Shown: positions 1-13,769, counted from the first letter of the stretch. The stretch: 64,000 nucleotides of DNA from Chrysaora quinquecirrha (GCA_014526335.1 JACTAT010000013.1:75901-139900); one strand, 5' to 3'. Translations and numbers: made by a program. The notes: generated by a model not told the origin, from the letters alone.

Positions 1-139
1 GCGCCGTGTGTGGCTGCACCCTGCTATATGCTAATGCATCCAGACCAGGGGTAAAGTGTAAAGTCGACTGAGTAGCCCTAGGCTAATAGTAGTCTCAAAA
101 ACGGCAACTTTACTTTTACTTTTTTGTTTCCATCTTGGC

Positions 140-229
140 CACACATTTTGCATAACAATGGAGAAAGGTCATGTGACCTTTCTATTGTTCTTTATTGCAA
201 AAAAATGACTTGCCTATGCAAAATGTGTG
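140..229. repeat. Foldback sequence with nuclear-receptor-like palindrome
   Basis: Outer arms 140-153 and 216-229 are perfect 14-nt inverted repeats (CACACATTTTGCAT). At the centre is a palindrome, AGAAAGGTCA, TG, TGACCTTTCT, at 162-183. It looks like a small MITE remnant upstream of the visible YIPF5 exons. Confidence 0.6.
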
Positions 230-269
230 AATGAAATCTTGGTTCACGATAACAGACGCTAAAGAAACA

Positions 270-475
270 TTGTAAGAAACAGCAGAAACATCTCTGGACC
301 TACTTAAAAGCTTTTTTCGTTTCACAGTCTTTAGAGTATAAACTTCAGAAACAGGCCAAAACAATAAACTAATGTGAAATTCGTACCCAGATGCTGATCG
401 AAATTGCCCCAAACAGAAAGTGAAGCTGAATTGGCATGTTTTAAACACCAGTCAGCTTGCACTTTGCAGGATAAA
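270..475. mobile_element. Foldback/MITE family A, partial copy
   Basis: Resembles the left half of the element at 5571-5858, in the same order: AACAGCAGAAACAT, TTAAAAGCTTTTTTCGT, TCAGAAACAGGC and GTTTTAAACACCAGTCAGCTT. Confidence 0.6.
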
Positions 476-526
476 GCAGGAAGATCAATAGAATTAATCA
501 ATTTATCAATTCTTATCTCGTTGTAG

Positions 527-2472
<1,946 letters not shown>

Positions 2473-2734
2473 AAAAACATAGATTGAACTAATATTTTTT
2501 TGGACTCAGAAATATAGCCTAAAAAGTAATTATATAATAATGACGTCTTTAAGTTCTGTATCTTGATGTCGTTTTTCTGAATTCAAGAATCAGAGCTTGC
2601 GAACTCTGTTTATAATTGACATATTCCATTCTGGATTTATGTCATTAAGTAGGAGACCAGTCACAAAGTACCTGGGGGCAAAGATAATAAGAGAAAGGTG
2701 CAAATATGTTTATGATAACAATGAATGGCAGGTG

Positions 2735-2997
2735 GAATTTTGAGACAAAAACTGATCCGGGACAGAACGATACTCCCCACTTGTATCCGCAATTTGGCTG
2801 AGGCACTGTGTCGACTTTCTGTGGTGGCCATCACAGCCAATCGATATTCCCGCTTATCCTCTTCCAGTCAAATGGGGAGGAAATATCCGGCCCCCAGACC
2901 ATAAATGGATAATTCCTATCTTAGCTGGATTCGAACTCGCGACACCCGAATCAGGGAACCTATTATCTAGACAACCCGTCCATTGAGGCTCTGTTAC
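2735..2997 (-). mobile_element. tRNA-derived SINE
   Basis: Read on the - strand, it begins CAGAGCCTCAATGGACGGGT (A-box-like) and has B-box GAGTTCGAATCCAGC about 40 nt later, followed by a non-tRNA body. No tRNA cloverleaf is intact. Confidence 0.6.
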
Positions 2998-3464
2998 AGC
3001 AGGATGAACATTTGCTCATCTCTCTCACAAGTTACGGGGATCCTTTTGGTACCCTGTGATTTCCTAACACAAGAGAGAATAAGTTTGGTTGTTTGACTTC
3101 TTAGTTGCTTACAGTAGTTCAATTGAGCCCTCAAGTTTCTTAATGTTAAGGTCAGCTCAGCCCTAGTTGCTATTGAGCGGTTGCTTATTAAAAAGTGTAG
3201 TCTAAACCATCTACATAATGGGTTACAGGACAGACAAGACCAGTCAGAGCAATCAAAGTTGACCCAGCATCCACACTGACTGGCAAGTTTGCTCCACGTC
3301 CACAAGATGATGGGTGGTTTGGGCATTGAGTTCAACTTGTCTCAAGAGCTATGTGTGCACCTGACCAAAAAATATTGATCCTCAAAATTTGAAAAAAACA
3401 GTATTTGTTGGAGCCAACGTTTTGAAGGTGAAGGTGAAGGTAAAATTGTGTTTTAGTGCCAGTC

Positions 3465-3606
3465 GCTAGGGTCTCAGTAGGTCAACTAATCTAGACCCTG
3501 ACCCTGGCTGGGCTCAAACCCTGACCACAGTGAGCTTCTGACACAAGGAGTCAGCTGGATTACACCACAATGCCACAGCACCTTCAAAGTTTTGAAGCAT
3601 AGCTTG
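3465..3606 (-). mobile_element. tRNA-derived SINE
   Basis: On the - strand it starts GGTGCTGTGGCATTGTGGTG and has B-box GGGTTTGAGCCC. The head resembles the copy at 26860-27055, which starts GGTGCTATGGCAGAGTGG. Confidence 0.55.
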
Positions 3607-3734
3607 GAAAAACAGCTACTTGATTGAAATGTTGAAACACAATGTTGAGATCTTTTGAAACCTACAACAAAATCCATAGGTACTGGCAATAGTGTTATCT
3701 TTCACCACTGATCCCTTGATGTTTAATGTTTTAG

Positions 3735-6700
3735 GCTGGTGGAGGTGAATTAACCTCAACATCTATTCCTGGATCTATAAGGTAATAATAATTGACATAC
3801 AGCAAGCATGCAAGCAGTCTTTATTTGTTATCACAGATCAGGGAATCGACAGCCATTGTGCTGATGCGGACTTGAAGCTTTTGCCCCAAGGCTGATATTC
3901 TAGAACAAAGACCCTGGATATTACATACTTGTTTATAGTTTAAATTCTGAGATTAATAAAACAATAATAAGATAAAATTTGCAATGAAACTGCAGTAGTA
4001 TAACGATTTCCATGAGATTGTGTGATAATTGGGATGGAAATATTATAAAAAGGTGTGCAATAAACCACACTATTTGGGAAGAGAAGGAATGTGTCTGTGG
4101 CTTAAAATGCACCATGTGCACCACTGGACCAAATGCCAAGGACCCCAAGGACCCAAAGGGACTCCTAAGGCACCTAAGGAAAACCATTGTTCTGTTATGT
4201 AACAATTCTGGTTACAGATACTACAGGTGAGGGGTCAGTGAAGTGAAACTTTGAACCTAGACTACGTTTGAGATGCTTTCTACGATTTTCAGCAGTCTTT
4301 CATCAAAAAAGGTCTACTTGCTTCTCCATCTTAAATAACAGGATTTGCTTGTCCTTTCCAGACAGGTTGAAATTTTCTTCAAAACTGTTTTATTTTTCAT
4401 TTTTTAGGTTAACTGATAAGAAAGATTCTTCAGCTACTGGATTAGTTCATGTTGATTTTATCTATGAAAGTGTGAAGCAGAATGAGCTTCAAGATATTGA
4501 GAAATTTAGGTATTATATATTTCTTAAATACAGTACATGAAAAAATTGTTTTTCTTACCTGCTAAGGGATCAATTCAGGGTTTTTCAACTTCATGCACTG
4601 GAGCTAGTTTAAATTGTTACTCTGTTTCTTGCTAGAGTCAGAGAAAAGGAGCCGCCAGGAAAGACGTCCAAATGTGGAGTGAAGAGTGGGTAAGATAATG
4701 CACTTCCTTTTTATTAAAACCAAGAAATCTTTTTCATTATTTGCTGTCACTGATAAGCATGGTCTTTTGTATACTTACTGTTGTCTTATAATGGTAAATT
4801 ACTAAGAATGACTATTGTCAGTCATTCAAGAAATAGGTTCAAGGGTATAGCCAAAAAGGCTTCAGAGGGGTGTTGGAGCCCACAAACATTTGCTCTGTTA
4901 GCAAAATCCTCAAAAAGGCCATGGAGGGCGAGGAATGGTTTTCCTCAATTTGATAATTATTCAATCAGCTTCAAAGATAGCACCCTTTTGCAACATTATA
5001 GGGATTGTGAAATTCTTTGCCACTATCTTCTATTTACACCATTTCGGCCACAACATGCTGAAGCAGAATTGATGCTTTGGTGATTTGCAAGCAAGCAAGC
5101 AAGCATTGCCAAAGAAGACAGGGGTTTTGGGAGCTATCTGGCTGATGTGAACCTGCATCTTGTGCCCCCACACCTCAACCTGACCTTTGAAGGATGGAGA
5201 ACTGAGTTGACTGTAGGCTTGTTGAAAGTAGTCCCAACCAGATCCGATGCTCACAACTTTACCATCGTACCTCTGTATCATTTAACTAGTATCAGTATTC
5301 TTCTACACAAAGTAAATCATTTTACCTCTCTATTTAACAGGAGAAGTGACTTTTCATGCAGTGAAGATCAAGCTATTGTTGATTATATAAGAAAGAATGC
5401 AAGAGAAACTGGTACAGGAAGCATCAAAGGAAACTATATTTGGAAAGAAATGGAAAAGAAAAAGGTTTTAAATTTTTTGATATTTCTATTAGATTTTTTA
5501 GACTCCAATGCCACACAAATGCAATCGTTTTTGAGTAGTACAAAACTTCAGAATTGGGATAAACAGCGGAAACATTTTCTTGCATGCTTAAAAGCTTTAT
5601 TCGTCTGACACTCCTCAGAGTTTTAACGTCAGAAATAGGGTGAAACAAATGTCTAAGGCGGAATTTATACCCAGATGTGGATCGAAGTCCACCAATCTGA
5701 AAACGAAGCCGAATCGTCATTGTGTTTTAAACATCAATCAGCTTGCAGATACAGCGGGAAGATCTTTACCCGCAAGTCTGGTCTGTTTCTGATGTTTTTT
5801 CTCTGAGGAGTGTCAGACGAAAAAAGCTTTTAAGTATTCACGAAAAAGTTTCCGCTGTTGATCGCAATATATGCAATCAGTACCTTTTCCTGTTTGGTGT
5901 AAAGGAGAATCAAAGCTTCTATCGTCATATTATCGTGATGGAAGTCAGTTTGATTAATTTTTATGCCAAGACTTTCAGCCATTCAAAGTTGAGTTTTCTT
6001 CTTTATTTCAAGGTGACTAATCATACCTGGCAATCAATGAAGTGTAGATTCCTGAAACATCTTAATAACGCTGCACCGAAATTCAATTTTAATCCATTGC
6101 TGGTAGCAAATTACAAAGGTAAGCCAAGTTACTTTAATTTTAAAGTCTGACTCAAACTGTAAGAATTACAAGAATCAGGGACCTTCTCGATCACTAATCA
6201 TAGATGCTTTCGAGTGCATTATTAACATCCGGACTTTCTAATGCATTCTTGCGCTGAAATTTCACATCTACAGAATTCCATGGATAAATGTTTGTTAATG
6301 AGTCAGAAGAGGATGAAAACTAGTTCCAATATTCTAAGCAGAATGACTTGTCTTTGAGCAGTGCAAAACTTCAGAATTACAAAAAACAGCGAAACATGTT
6401 TGGTTTGGGCATACTGAATCGACTTCTTATATTCACAATTGTAAAAATTTTTGGCGGCAGGGAAGCATCCTCGACCCTTTAAGGATTCTGCTTGAAATAA
6501 TTTTATAACCGAATTCAAACTGGGGACCGTGTCTAACCCTCTCTGATAGCCGGGACGTTGGAGATGCAATGCCGAATTTTTTGGCACTTATCAATAGAAT
6601 TGGTGGTGGCTGGAAATCCCTAATGGGTGTGATTCTTAGGAAAACTGAGGACGAGGTGGGACTAACCTTTTTTTGAGGTCATTTTTCTTTGTTTTCAAAG

Positions 6701-9700
6701 GTAAAAATGTCCCATATGCACAGATTGCAACTGGCAGTTCTAAAGCAAGCGCTACCAATGCAGTAGTAGTCAAGGATGGTGGCAGTAATGGTAAGATCTT
6801 ATCCTCGTAACTTATTCTGAATTATACCTCGTCTGTATTGACCGAAGACTTTACCCTCCTATTTCAGCTTGTCTGTAGTTTTGTAGTATGGCTTGTTGGA
6901 GACTTCTGAATTGATTTATTGTATGTATTGTGACTCGTTGTATGTATTGCCAACCTTAATTCACATTAGAACAGATTCTTAAACTAGGTTATCCCTTCCC
7001 TAGGTTATGCAAAATCAAGTTCGCTAGCTCTTTATAAGAAACCAAGTATTAGAAGCTCAGTACTGAGCAAGAAGTCTGCAGCTAATAAAGTCAAAATGCT
7101 AGTTCCAAGATATAATAAACTCCTGTTTTCTGCATATTTTGAAAAGAAAAGTGATCCCGTTAACTCGTTTACACGCGTTGGCAAAGAGCCAGAAGTGGTT
7201 CTGGATCGGATCAGAACCGATCAACTGATCCAGTCTCTCTTGTGTAAACGGGGTCGTATATAGCTTCCCTCCTAGTAAGAGATCTATGTCTCTATGAAGT
7301 TGTTTATGTCGTAAAAGTTATTTATGGTTTTAGGTGGAAATACTAAAGAAACTAATGCGTTGGTGGATGAGATTGAGAGCGATTCTGATGAGGAATCAAG
7401 AGAGGTATTCGTTCAACCGGCTTCAAAAAGACAAGATGCAAATAATCAGCGAAAAAGACAAAGATCGAGTCACACGAGTTCTAGCCTAACCGCAGCAAGT
7501 GACAACGAAGATTTTCCTTACAGAATGGCAAAATCTAGTAAAATATCAAAAAGAAATATAGACAATGATAATAGAATGTCTTGTTCGAGCAAAGCAGATA
7601 AACCGAGCACTTCTGAGCGAGTTAGCTGTAATGAGCGTACCAAAGAGACTTTATCTTGCAACATAGATTCAAGAAAAAACACGTTTGATACAGAGAGACA
7701 GAAGAATTTATCCAAAAGGAAAACATGGACTAAAGATTCAGATGAAATCGAGGCAGATCCAAAGCGAGGTTTGTAATCAATTGATTCTATCGCGTAAGAG
7801 TTAGTTGGCCAATTAATCTAGCAGCTGAGCCAATTATGAAGAGCTGGGGTGGGGTTGGGGGCTCAGCCCCCTAGTGATTTTATTCATCTGAGGAAAATTC
7901 CTGGTTTTTTGTTGATTCTCCTATTTTTTATTGTCTTTCTTTATCCAGAAAGAAAATAGCTATATGACATCAAAATATATATTATTCTTCTATATACAAA
8001 TATAGAATCTCTTATCATTTCCTAACATTTTGTCCCATTCAACATTGGTTCTTGGGGGCGGGGAGGGGGCAGCTTATCCCAAATTGTGGAAAGTCCAGTA
8101 ATTTTTGTCCAAGATTTAAGTCGTGGCGTAGTTATCGCTATTGAATTGAATTGATATACGCTAAAATCACAGAATAGGATGCCCAACTCTGTATTCAACA
8201 CTCCATTTAACTCTCTAAGCAACAATTCAGTTAAATTCAATTCAATTTGAGAGAAAGTTTAGGACTTGTTTAATAAGTCTATCAGAAGTGTCAAAGGCAT
8301 ATCAAAGTTTTACATTTGTGTCTTTAATTTCAGAAAAGAGAGCTAATCTTGGCATGAAATTTAGTGAGCATAACAAACGTGCGTTGGATTTCATACAATC
8401 TGACAAGGGACTTGAAATGCTGAAAATCATCAAACTGAACTCAAAAATCAAAGTAAGCTGTAAACCTTTATTTTGCTTATTTGCTGTTATCGTATATACC
8501 TATTCTCTTAAATGAGTACCGGAGGCGCTCGTTATAAGCCTTGTGTTTAGATGATGACAATTTCTTTCGAGTCCGATTCCTCGTTGGTGTGCATGACTTC
8601 ATAGTGAAGTGACATCTTGAACATCTAAATTGTCAATAACTTCGGATGGAATTCTATCTTGTTCAGTCAGGAGTGCTCTTATACTAATAACAGATGACTA
8701 TTGTGGTGATTTGCTGGTCTTTATCTATTTTTATAATTTTTTTGGAGGTGCTCATTTAAATATCTGCCCCCAAAGGGGGGTTTATTGGAGAGGGATGCTC
8801 ATTTAGATATCTGCCCCCAAAGGGGGGCTCATTGGAGAGGGGTGCTCATTTAAATATCTGCCCTCAAAGGAGGGCTCATTGGAGAGGGATGCTCATTTAA
8901 ATATCTGCCCCCAAAGGGGGGCTCATTGGAGAGGGGTGCTCATTTAGATATCTGCCCCCAAAGGGGGGCTCATTGGAGAGGGGTGCTCATTTAAATATCT
9001 GCCCTCAAAGGAGGGCTCATTGGAAAGGGATGCTCATTTAAATATCTGCCCCCAAAAGGGGGCTCATTGGACAGGGTGCTCATTTAAATAGGGGCGCAGA
9101 TTAGGGGGCGTTCATTGGGGGGCGTCTGAGAGAATGCAGTATATGTTACTATCTTTGAGTGAGTTCTCTTCCTTTATATCTTACTTTGTTTTAAGATTTG
9201 TTCTTTATTTCTTTTAACAGAACTTCATGCTAAGGTTTAGGCTGAATTTCATGCAAGCTTTCAAAATGATTTTCTTCTGCAACGGTGACTTAGAAGATGC
9301 TGCAAGCTGTATCCAGAATCAGAGAATGAGAAACGGTAATGCAATAAATAAGAGTAATCATCAAAACTGAATTCAAATTGTTATTCTGGGGAATGTTTCG
9401 TATGGGCGAATAATGTGGCAATTACTAAGGATACTGGAAAACAACTGAAACCACTTCTCTCTTTCTAATTATTCTGGTGCACCTAATTTCACAAATGTAG
9501 AACAGAATTCTAAATCCCTTTTAGTGCGTTCGAAACTATCCCTTTACTGCTTTATGATTTTTGACGTTTTTCGAGATTTTTCACGAAATTCCTTGACAGT
9601 TCTTTAGCTTTTCGTTCTATTCAACTAGCAACGGGTGTCGTAAATGGGGGTCGTAAAAGTGCCAAAAACTAAATGACGAGAAAAAACCGACGAGAATTCC

Positions 9701-10049
9701 TGTTTACCCATTGTTTTTAGCTATATTTAGAGCGCCAACGAAAAAGGAATAAAAGGTTTTTTTCATATAAGTCACCTCCTGTATAGTTCTGGAAATAGCA
9801 TCATAGCATCTTTGAACTACCATTATTTTTTATATTCTTATATTCTTATATTTTTATATTCTTATATTTTTATTTTTTTTACATTAATTTTAACACAGTT
9901 TCAATATTCTAGGTTCTTTACCCTGGAACTACGAAGATGACCAAATTCTTATGTTGGGTGAAAATATGAAGAATCGAACAAAAATCGAAAAATTGATCAA
10001 GAATCGAGGCATCAAAGCTGTCAAAGAGCGATTGGCATTCCTCGGGTAA
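3735..10049 (+). CDS. TERF2IP: TERF2IP/RAP1, telomeric repeat-binding factor 2-interacting protein (first exon not found)
   Basis: Ten exons with matching phases: 3735-3781, 4408-4509, 4636-4689, 5341-5464, 6013-6118, 6701-6790, 7334-7768, 8334-8452, 9221-9335 and 9913-10049 (stop TAA). They encode about 442 residues. The order is the RAP1 order: the end of a BRCT domain (AGGGELTS through IYESVKQNELQDIEKFR), a Myb-like domain split over two exons (EDQAIVDYIRKNARE, IWKEMEKK, then HTWQSMKCRFLKHL), a long acidic/basic Ser-rich linker encoded by the 435-nt exon, then a helical region and a C-terminal RCT-like domain starting PWNYEDD. In vertebrates RAP1 binds TRF2 in shelterin and also modulates NF-kB. 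The exon with the initiator Met and the start of the BRCT domain must lie in 2473-3734, but I could not identify it. The donor after exon 5341-5464 (GTTTTA) and the one after 7334-7768 (GTTTGT) are weak. Confidence 0.9.
5075..5280 (-). mobile_element. SINE of the tRNA-headed, GCTT-tailed family
   Basis: Shares the body GTTGACTGTAGGCTTG...GTCCC with copies at 26860-27055, 43495-43690 and 56160-56345. It ends (on the - strand) in GCTTGCTTGCTTGC repeats. The tRNA-like head is lost here. It lies in a TERF2IP intron. Confidence 0.6.
5571..5858. mobile_element. Foldback/MITE family A, complete copy
   Basis: Long terminal inverted repeats: left 5571-5630 (AACAGCGGAAACATTTTC to TCGTCTGACACTCCTCAGAG) and right about 5800-5858 in reverse. 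No ORF. Partial relatives lie at 270-475, about 6350-6405, 25530-25690 and 46880-46945. It is inserted in a TERF2IP intron. Confidence 0.75.
8085..8285. mobile_element. MITE family D copy
   Basis: Contains TCGTGGCGTAGTTATCGCTA followed by the palindromic TTGAATTGAATT and, near the other end, AATTCAATTCAATTTGAGAG and AGGACTTGT. Related copies lie at about 42470-42600, 48655-48735 and 49905-49980. Confidence 0.5.
8744..9090 (+). repeat. 48-bp minisatellite in TERF2IP intron
   Basis: About seven copies of a unit containing GCTCATTTAAATATCTGCCC, then CCAAAGGGGGGCTCATTGGA. The CCCCC/GGGGG parts could pair. It is embedded in a larger GGGCGTTCATT-type element whose ends match repeats near 58465. 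Confidence 0.9.
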
Positions 10050-12292
10050 TCTGCGTTATTCTGCGTTTCATTCGTGTCTTCGTTTGGGTTAGAAAAGACG
10101 TCACAAAAGGACTGTGAGTTTGAACTTTCGTTTTCTTTCGTGCTGCGCAATGAACGTGTTAATTACTTTGTGTTTTTACTGTCATGTCAACTACTTTTGA
10201 TTCTAGTTTTGCAGTATTATATTAATCTCCAAATTTTGGATACCTTTTCGGCCGAAATATTCATATTTTCTCTAGATTCGAAACGAATTCTGTACCGTAT
10301 TTTCTTGAATCAACGCCGGTACTTTAAGCGCCCAATTACAGTTTTTTTCAATAAGCAACTGGACTTTGGTCCAGCTCTCAAGAGTTGCTTAACATATCTA
10401 GTATTTCAGCCCTCGCAGAGTGACTGGTAACCCCTAAAACTCTTATTTTGGCTCTTTTCTGGCTTTTTAATGTAATTGACAAGTTTGCAAGATGGACAGT
10501 GTAAAGAAAGCTATTTAACCAAAACTTTTAACAATATCTCAGGCCTTATTGCTTATTGACCTGTTGCTTATTAAAAAAAGTACAGTGGACTGAAGTTTCT
10601 TACAAAATGAGTTTAAGGATGCCCACCTTGAATAGGCACCCCCTCTCTCGAACCAGATACTCAGAATAAGTAGCATGGTATCCAAAGATCTGGATTTTTG
10701 TGTTGGTTTATCACTGTTCATGTCATGTACGTATTATGTGAAAATATCTCATGCCCTTAGGTGTGGATTTCAAATTAGGCTCCCCCAAATGCAACCAACA
10801 AGAAGTTTGAAATCTCTGTCAGGACACTTTGGCCCAATTAGAAATCACCACATGACTTTAGCCACTCGGCGTTTAAAGACAACCAATCATTGCTTTTGAA
10901 GGAATTCAAAGAGCAATTACAGCCTCTCTCTGACAAGGCCGCGATTTCAGATCGAGCGGTACTGAGGTGCGCTTTGCGCATGACTTTCTTGCGTGACTCA
11001 AACCCTCACTGAAAGTATGATTTGAACTTTCCTCTTCAAACAAGCTCTTATTGTGGTGGGCGGAGATTGGTAAGAAGATACGACCATTGGATGAAACATT
11101 TAAATCTCTAAAACATTGTTTAAAATACACTCTTTTTCTTTTATAAGAACAATTTTATAAGAACACGAGCCTGGATTTTGCCCAGATTTTAAGAACAAAT
11201 TAAGAACAAGCTGAGGCTGGCCTTTTAAAAAGCGCTAAGAATATCAGCTAAATATGTAAGCCAGACAGTCAAACTGAACGTAAAAAGCAAGCAAACAAAG
11301 AAATAGACAAGATTGCTGCATTTTCACACAAACCTAGTACCACCCTAGACTTTCATTGAAAAATATAGATATCTAAGTAACCAAGGAATTAAGAACAGAT
11401 TAAGAACATTTCAGGCTCAAAACGGCAAAATCTTAAGAACAGCCAGCCTCGATCAAAATTTCCTGGTTCTTATAAAAGAAAAAGAGTTTATAGAAATGCA
11501 CGAAAGCCAATTTGTGTGCCGTCACATGCCAAAAAGGAATGTGTCCTAGCATGAGCTGTACCTCAGAGGTTCGTCCCTAATTCATTTTGTTATTTTTGCC
11601 TTTGTTCAACTTTGCCCAATCAGTTAAAAATACGCTCTGGTGCTGGCTCCGTTTCGGACTAAATTTCTATTGGCTTTTGTTTCTATTGTTCTCATGCTGT
11701 CGCAAAACGAAGCTCTTTCCGATTGGTGCGAAACAGAATTAGGGCCTAGGCTCTTTTTCTTATTTTTTTCTTATTTCACAACAGTAAAATTTCTCCAAAC
11801 AGAGGAATTCTCAGCTCTATCGGGGCAGCGTTGCTTTGTTTTCCTCTTTTTTGGAAAAGCCATAATAGCCTGTAATAGGTAAACTGGTTTTTTGCCTGTA
11901 ATAGGTAGACCAGTAGACCGTTGATAATTAAAAAAAGTCGTTGCTATTAGGACATTTTTTATGTCAGAGACGGGCAACGTACTTTAAAGTGGGCCATATC
12001 TTTGACCATATCCATCAGCTTGCGGGCCACGAAAATTCACTTACTGGTGGACAGGAATTAAACTTCCATCAATCTCTCAGTAATCAGGGTGGTTTTACTC
12101 TGTAGAAATGCATTATTTCTCGCGTTGTTTTATGCATTTGGCAATAAGCTTACCCCCCTCTCTTAAGCGCCGACAAAAACTTTGAACTTTTTTTAAGATT
12201 CCGGCGTTCCGGTTGATTACCAGACAAAAATCGTACTGTAAAAATGTTGTCGACTACCTGAAATATAAAAATTATGCAAATCTTTATTACAG
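10050..12292. other. Intergenic region after TERF2IP
   Basis: 2.2 kb without a recognised exon except that the 5' exon of the cysteine-rich gene is expected somewhere here. It contains a MITE (11130-11486), a CCGTATTTTCTTGAATCAAC repeat fragment at about 10298, and a short duplicated TGTAATAGGTA(A/G)AC at about 11871 and 11899. Confidence 0.45.
11130..11486. mobile_element. MITE with perfect 21-bp terminal inverted repeats
   Basis: Left end 11130-11150 begins CTCTTTTTCTTTTATAAG; the right end 11466-11486 is its exact reverse complement. Further inside, inverted matches continue (AAGAACA and AGCCTGG/GAGGCTGG-type words). Total 357 bp, no ORF. Confidence 0.85.
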
Positions 12293-12742
12293 GCAGATAC
12301 CTGCTTTGCTGTTTGTGAGGGAAATGGTGGCTGCAAGAATGTCAAATCTTCTGCGAAGAAAACGAGCCAAATTGGTTGTTACGGAGGATCGTGTGACATT
12401 GAATGCTTGAATTATAATAGTATGTGTTTCATAAGATGCAACAAGGGAAAATGCAATTTGAAATGCATGTCGGAGTATTGTGAAGTGCTTTGCAGTGGAG
12501 GAAGCTGCAATGTTAAGGGTGGATTACAGACCAAGTATATTCAGCTTAATTCTGGAGGCAATTCAACACTGATCTGTGCGAATGGCAGTAAATGCGGCAA
12601 TGCTGCTTGCGATGCTAACAATAATTGTGTTTCCTACATGAAGAACCCTCTCAACGAACCTAATGCTGCTTATTCGATGCATCAAACGGCAGTCTGGATG
12701 GCATTTGTATCTTTTGTTGCTGCTTTGGTGCTGGCTTATTAA
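12293..12742 (+). CDS. Cysteine-rich secreted protein, probably GPI-anchored (last exon)
   Basis: An acceptor (TTATTACAG) at 12292 opens a frame of 149 residues ending in TAA at 12740-12742. It starts ADTCFAVCEGNGGC and holds 17 cysteines, mostly in short repeats of the type CxxxC followed by 4-6 residues and another C (for example GSCDIEC, MCFIRC, KCNLKC, EYCEVLC). The last roughly 20 residues form a hydrophobic stretch (WMAFVSFVAALVLAY) that ends directly at the stop, preceded by small residues, which is the layout of a GPI-attachment signal. A polyadenylation signal AATAAA lies at 12942-12947. A 5' exon with a signal peptide is expected but was not found. I do not recognise the family. Nothing visible supports an enzymatic role; an extracellular, disulphide-rich surface protein is the inference. 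Confidence 0.66.
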   Translation, partial: ADTCFAVCEGNGGCKNVKSSAKKTSQIGCYGGSCDIECLNYNSMCFIRCNKGKCNLKCMSEYCEVLCSGGSCNVKGGLQTKYIQLNSGGNSTLICANGSKCGNAACDANNNCVSYMKNPLNEPNAAYSMHQTAVWMAFVSFVAALVLAY

Positions 12743-13300
12743 CTCGTCGCATTTTGAAAAAAAAACACTTTTATATAGGAACTAGAAACAACACAGTTAT
12801 ATAGTTTTGTCGCATTTTATCCTGCTCAAAACTAGTAACATTTTTATATCAAACCTCTGTATATTAAGTTGTGATGTGATGTGTCTGTTTGTTTCTTTAT
12901 TTGTTCGTCTAAAGCTCAGCAACTGCTCTGCACACATCAAAAATAAAAGGTATCTATAGAATCCAGCTTCTTTCCCAGAAATATTCAGGATCAATATTCA
13001 ATAGCCCAGAAACATGACGCAAGCCTAAGTACTGCAACGAGCAAGCATCAGCATTATCAACCCACATATTCTTGAAAACAAATTCAAACAAACTCTTTAA
13101 AGGGTCTAAACGGAAAAAAGTTTCAATGTACTGAAATGATAAATGTTATGAGTTTCAGTCCCAAAACAATGCTCGTCAAGTGTTTGCTTGCGTCATGTTT
13201 TTGACTTCTTCAAACATCGATTGCTGAGCAAATTTCAAATGAAAGAATGGTTGGTCATTTTGCCGGGGCCTTCAGTGCCTGTTGATTCCTTGAAGTCATT
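12743..13300. other. 3' flank of cysteine-rich gene and spacer
   Basis: AT-rich DNA. Apart from the poly(A) signal at 12942 nothing was recognised. Confidence 0.4.
12942..12947 (+). terminator. Polyadenylation signal of the cysteine-rich gene
   Basis: AATAAA about 200 bp after the stop codon of the cysteine-rich protein at 12742, in an AT-rich 3' flank. Position is consistent with a short 3' UTR. Confidence 0.4.
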
Positions 13301-13618
13301 GTTACGTCACATTAATCAGAATTAATCAAAGAGTAAAATAATAAAAAATTCCTATAATTTTCGCACTCAAATTGGCAAATTGCATGTAACTTCACTACGG
13401 AAAAAACTAGTGTGCTGATAATTGTAGGAAAATAAAAATTGTAGGATTCAAGAGTATTAAGGTAGTCGAGAAAAACAAAATGAGAAATTTCTCTTTGTGA
13501 TAGAGATATACATTATATCGAGCACAGCCATCTTCCTTCTTTTCGACGTTGATTCTCTATTGTTACGTCACAATTAAGATTTTCGTCGAAGCGCCGAATT
13601 TTGATTGTGACGTAACAA
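13301..13618 (+). promoter_or_regulatory. Promoter of the coiled-coil gene with three CRE-like sites
   Basis: TTACGTCA-type ATF/CREB sites occur at 13302-13310, 13563-13571 and, in opposite orientation, at 13608-13616. The last two sit in a perfect 15-nt inverted repeat (13560-13574 and 13604-13618) with a 29-nt loop. They lie 150-470 bp before the first ATG of the coiled-coil gene at 13770. The sites are seen in the sequence; regulation by bZIP factors is inferred. Confidence 0.45.
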
Positions 13619-13769
13619 ATCCATGTATAAAATCTCGATCAAATCGGCGAAACTTCAGATATTTATTGCTTTCGATAGCGATCGGAGTTATTTTCAGTTG
13701 TGAAATTACAAGTTTATTTCTTACGAAATTGAAGTTCAGTTGATTCGTTTCGAGAAGCGAAAAGGCGAA

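Larger units (their letters stand above)
2473..3734. other. YIPF5-TERF2IP interval; should contain TERF2IP exon 1
   Basis: No exon could be assigned. The interval holds tRNA-derived SINE sequence (see 2735-2997 and 3465-3606). By domain logic the first exon of TERF2IP should be here, ending on a complete codon. Confidence 0.4.

Noticed and set aside
11640..11882. Frame with signal-peptide-like start (LLAFVSIVLML)
   Set aside because: Considered as the missing first exon of the cysteine-rich gene, but the frame begins at GTG rather than ATG and no suitable donor follows.
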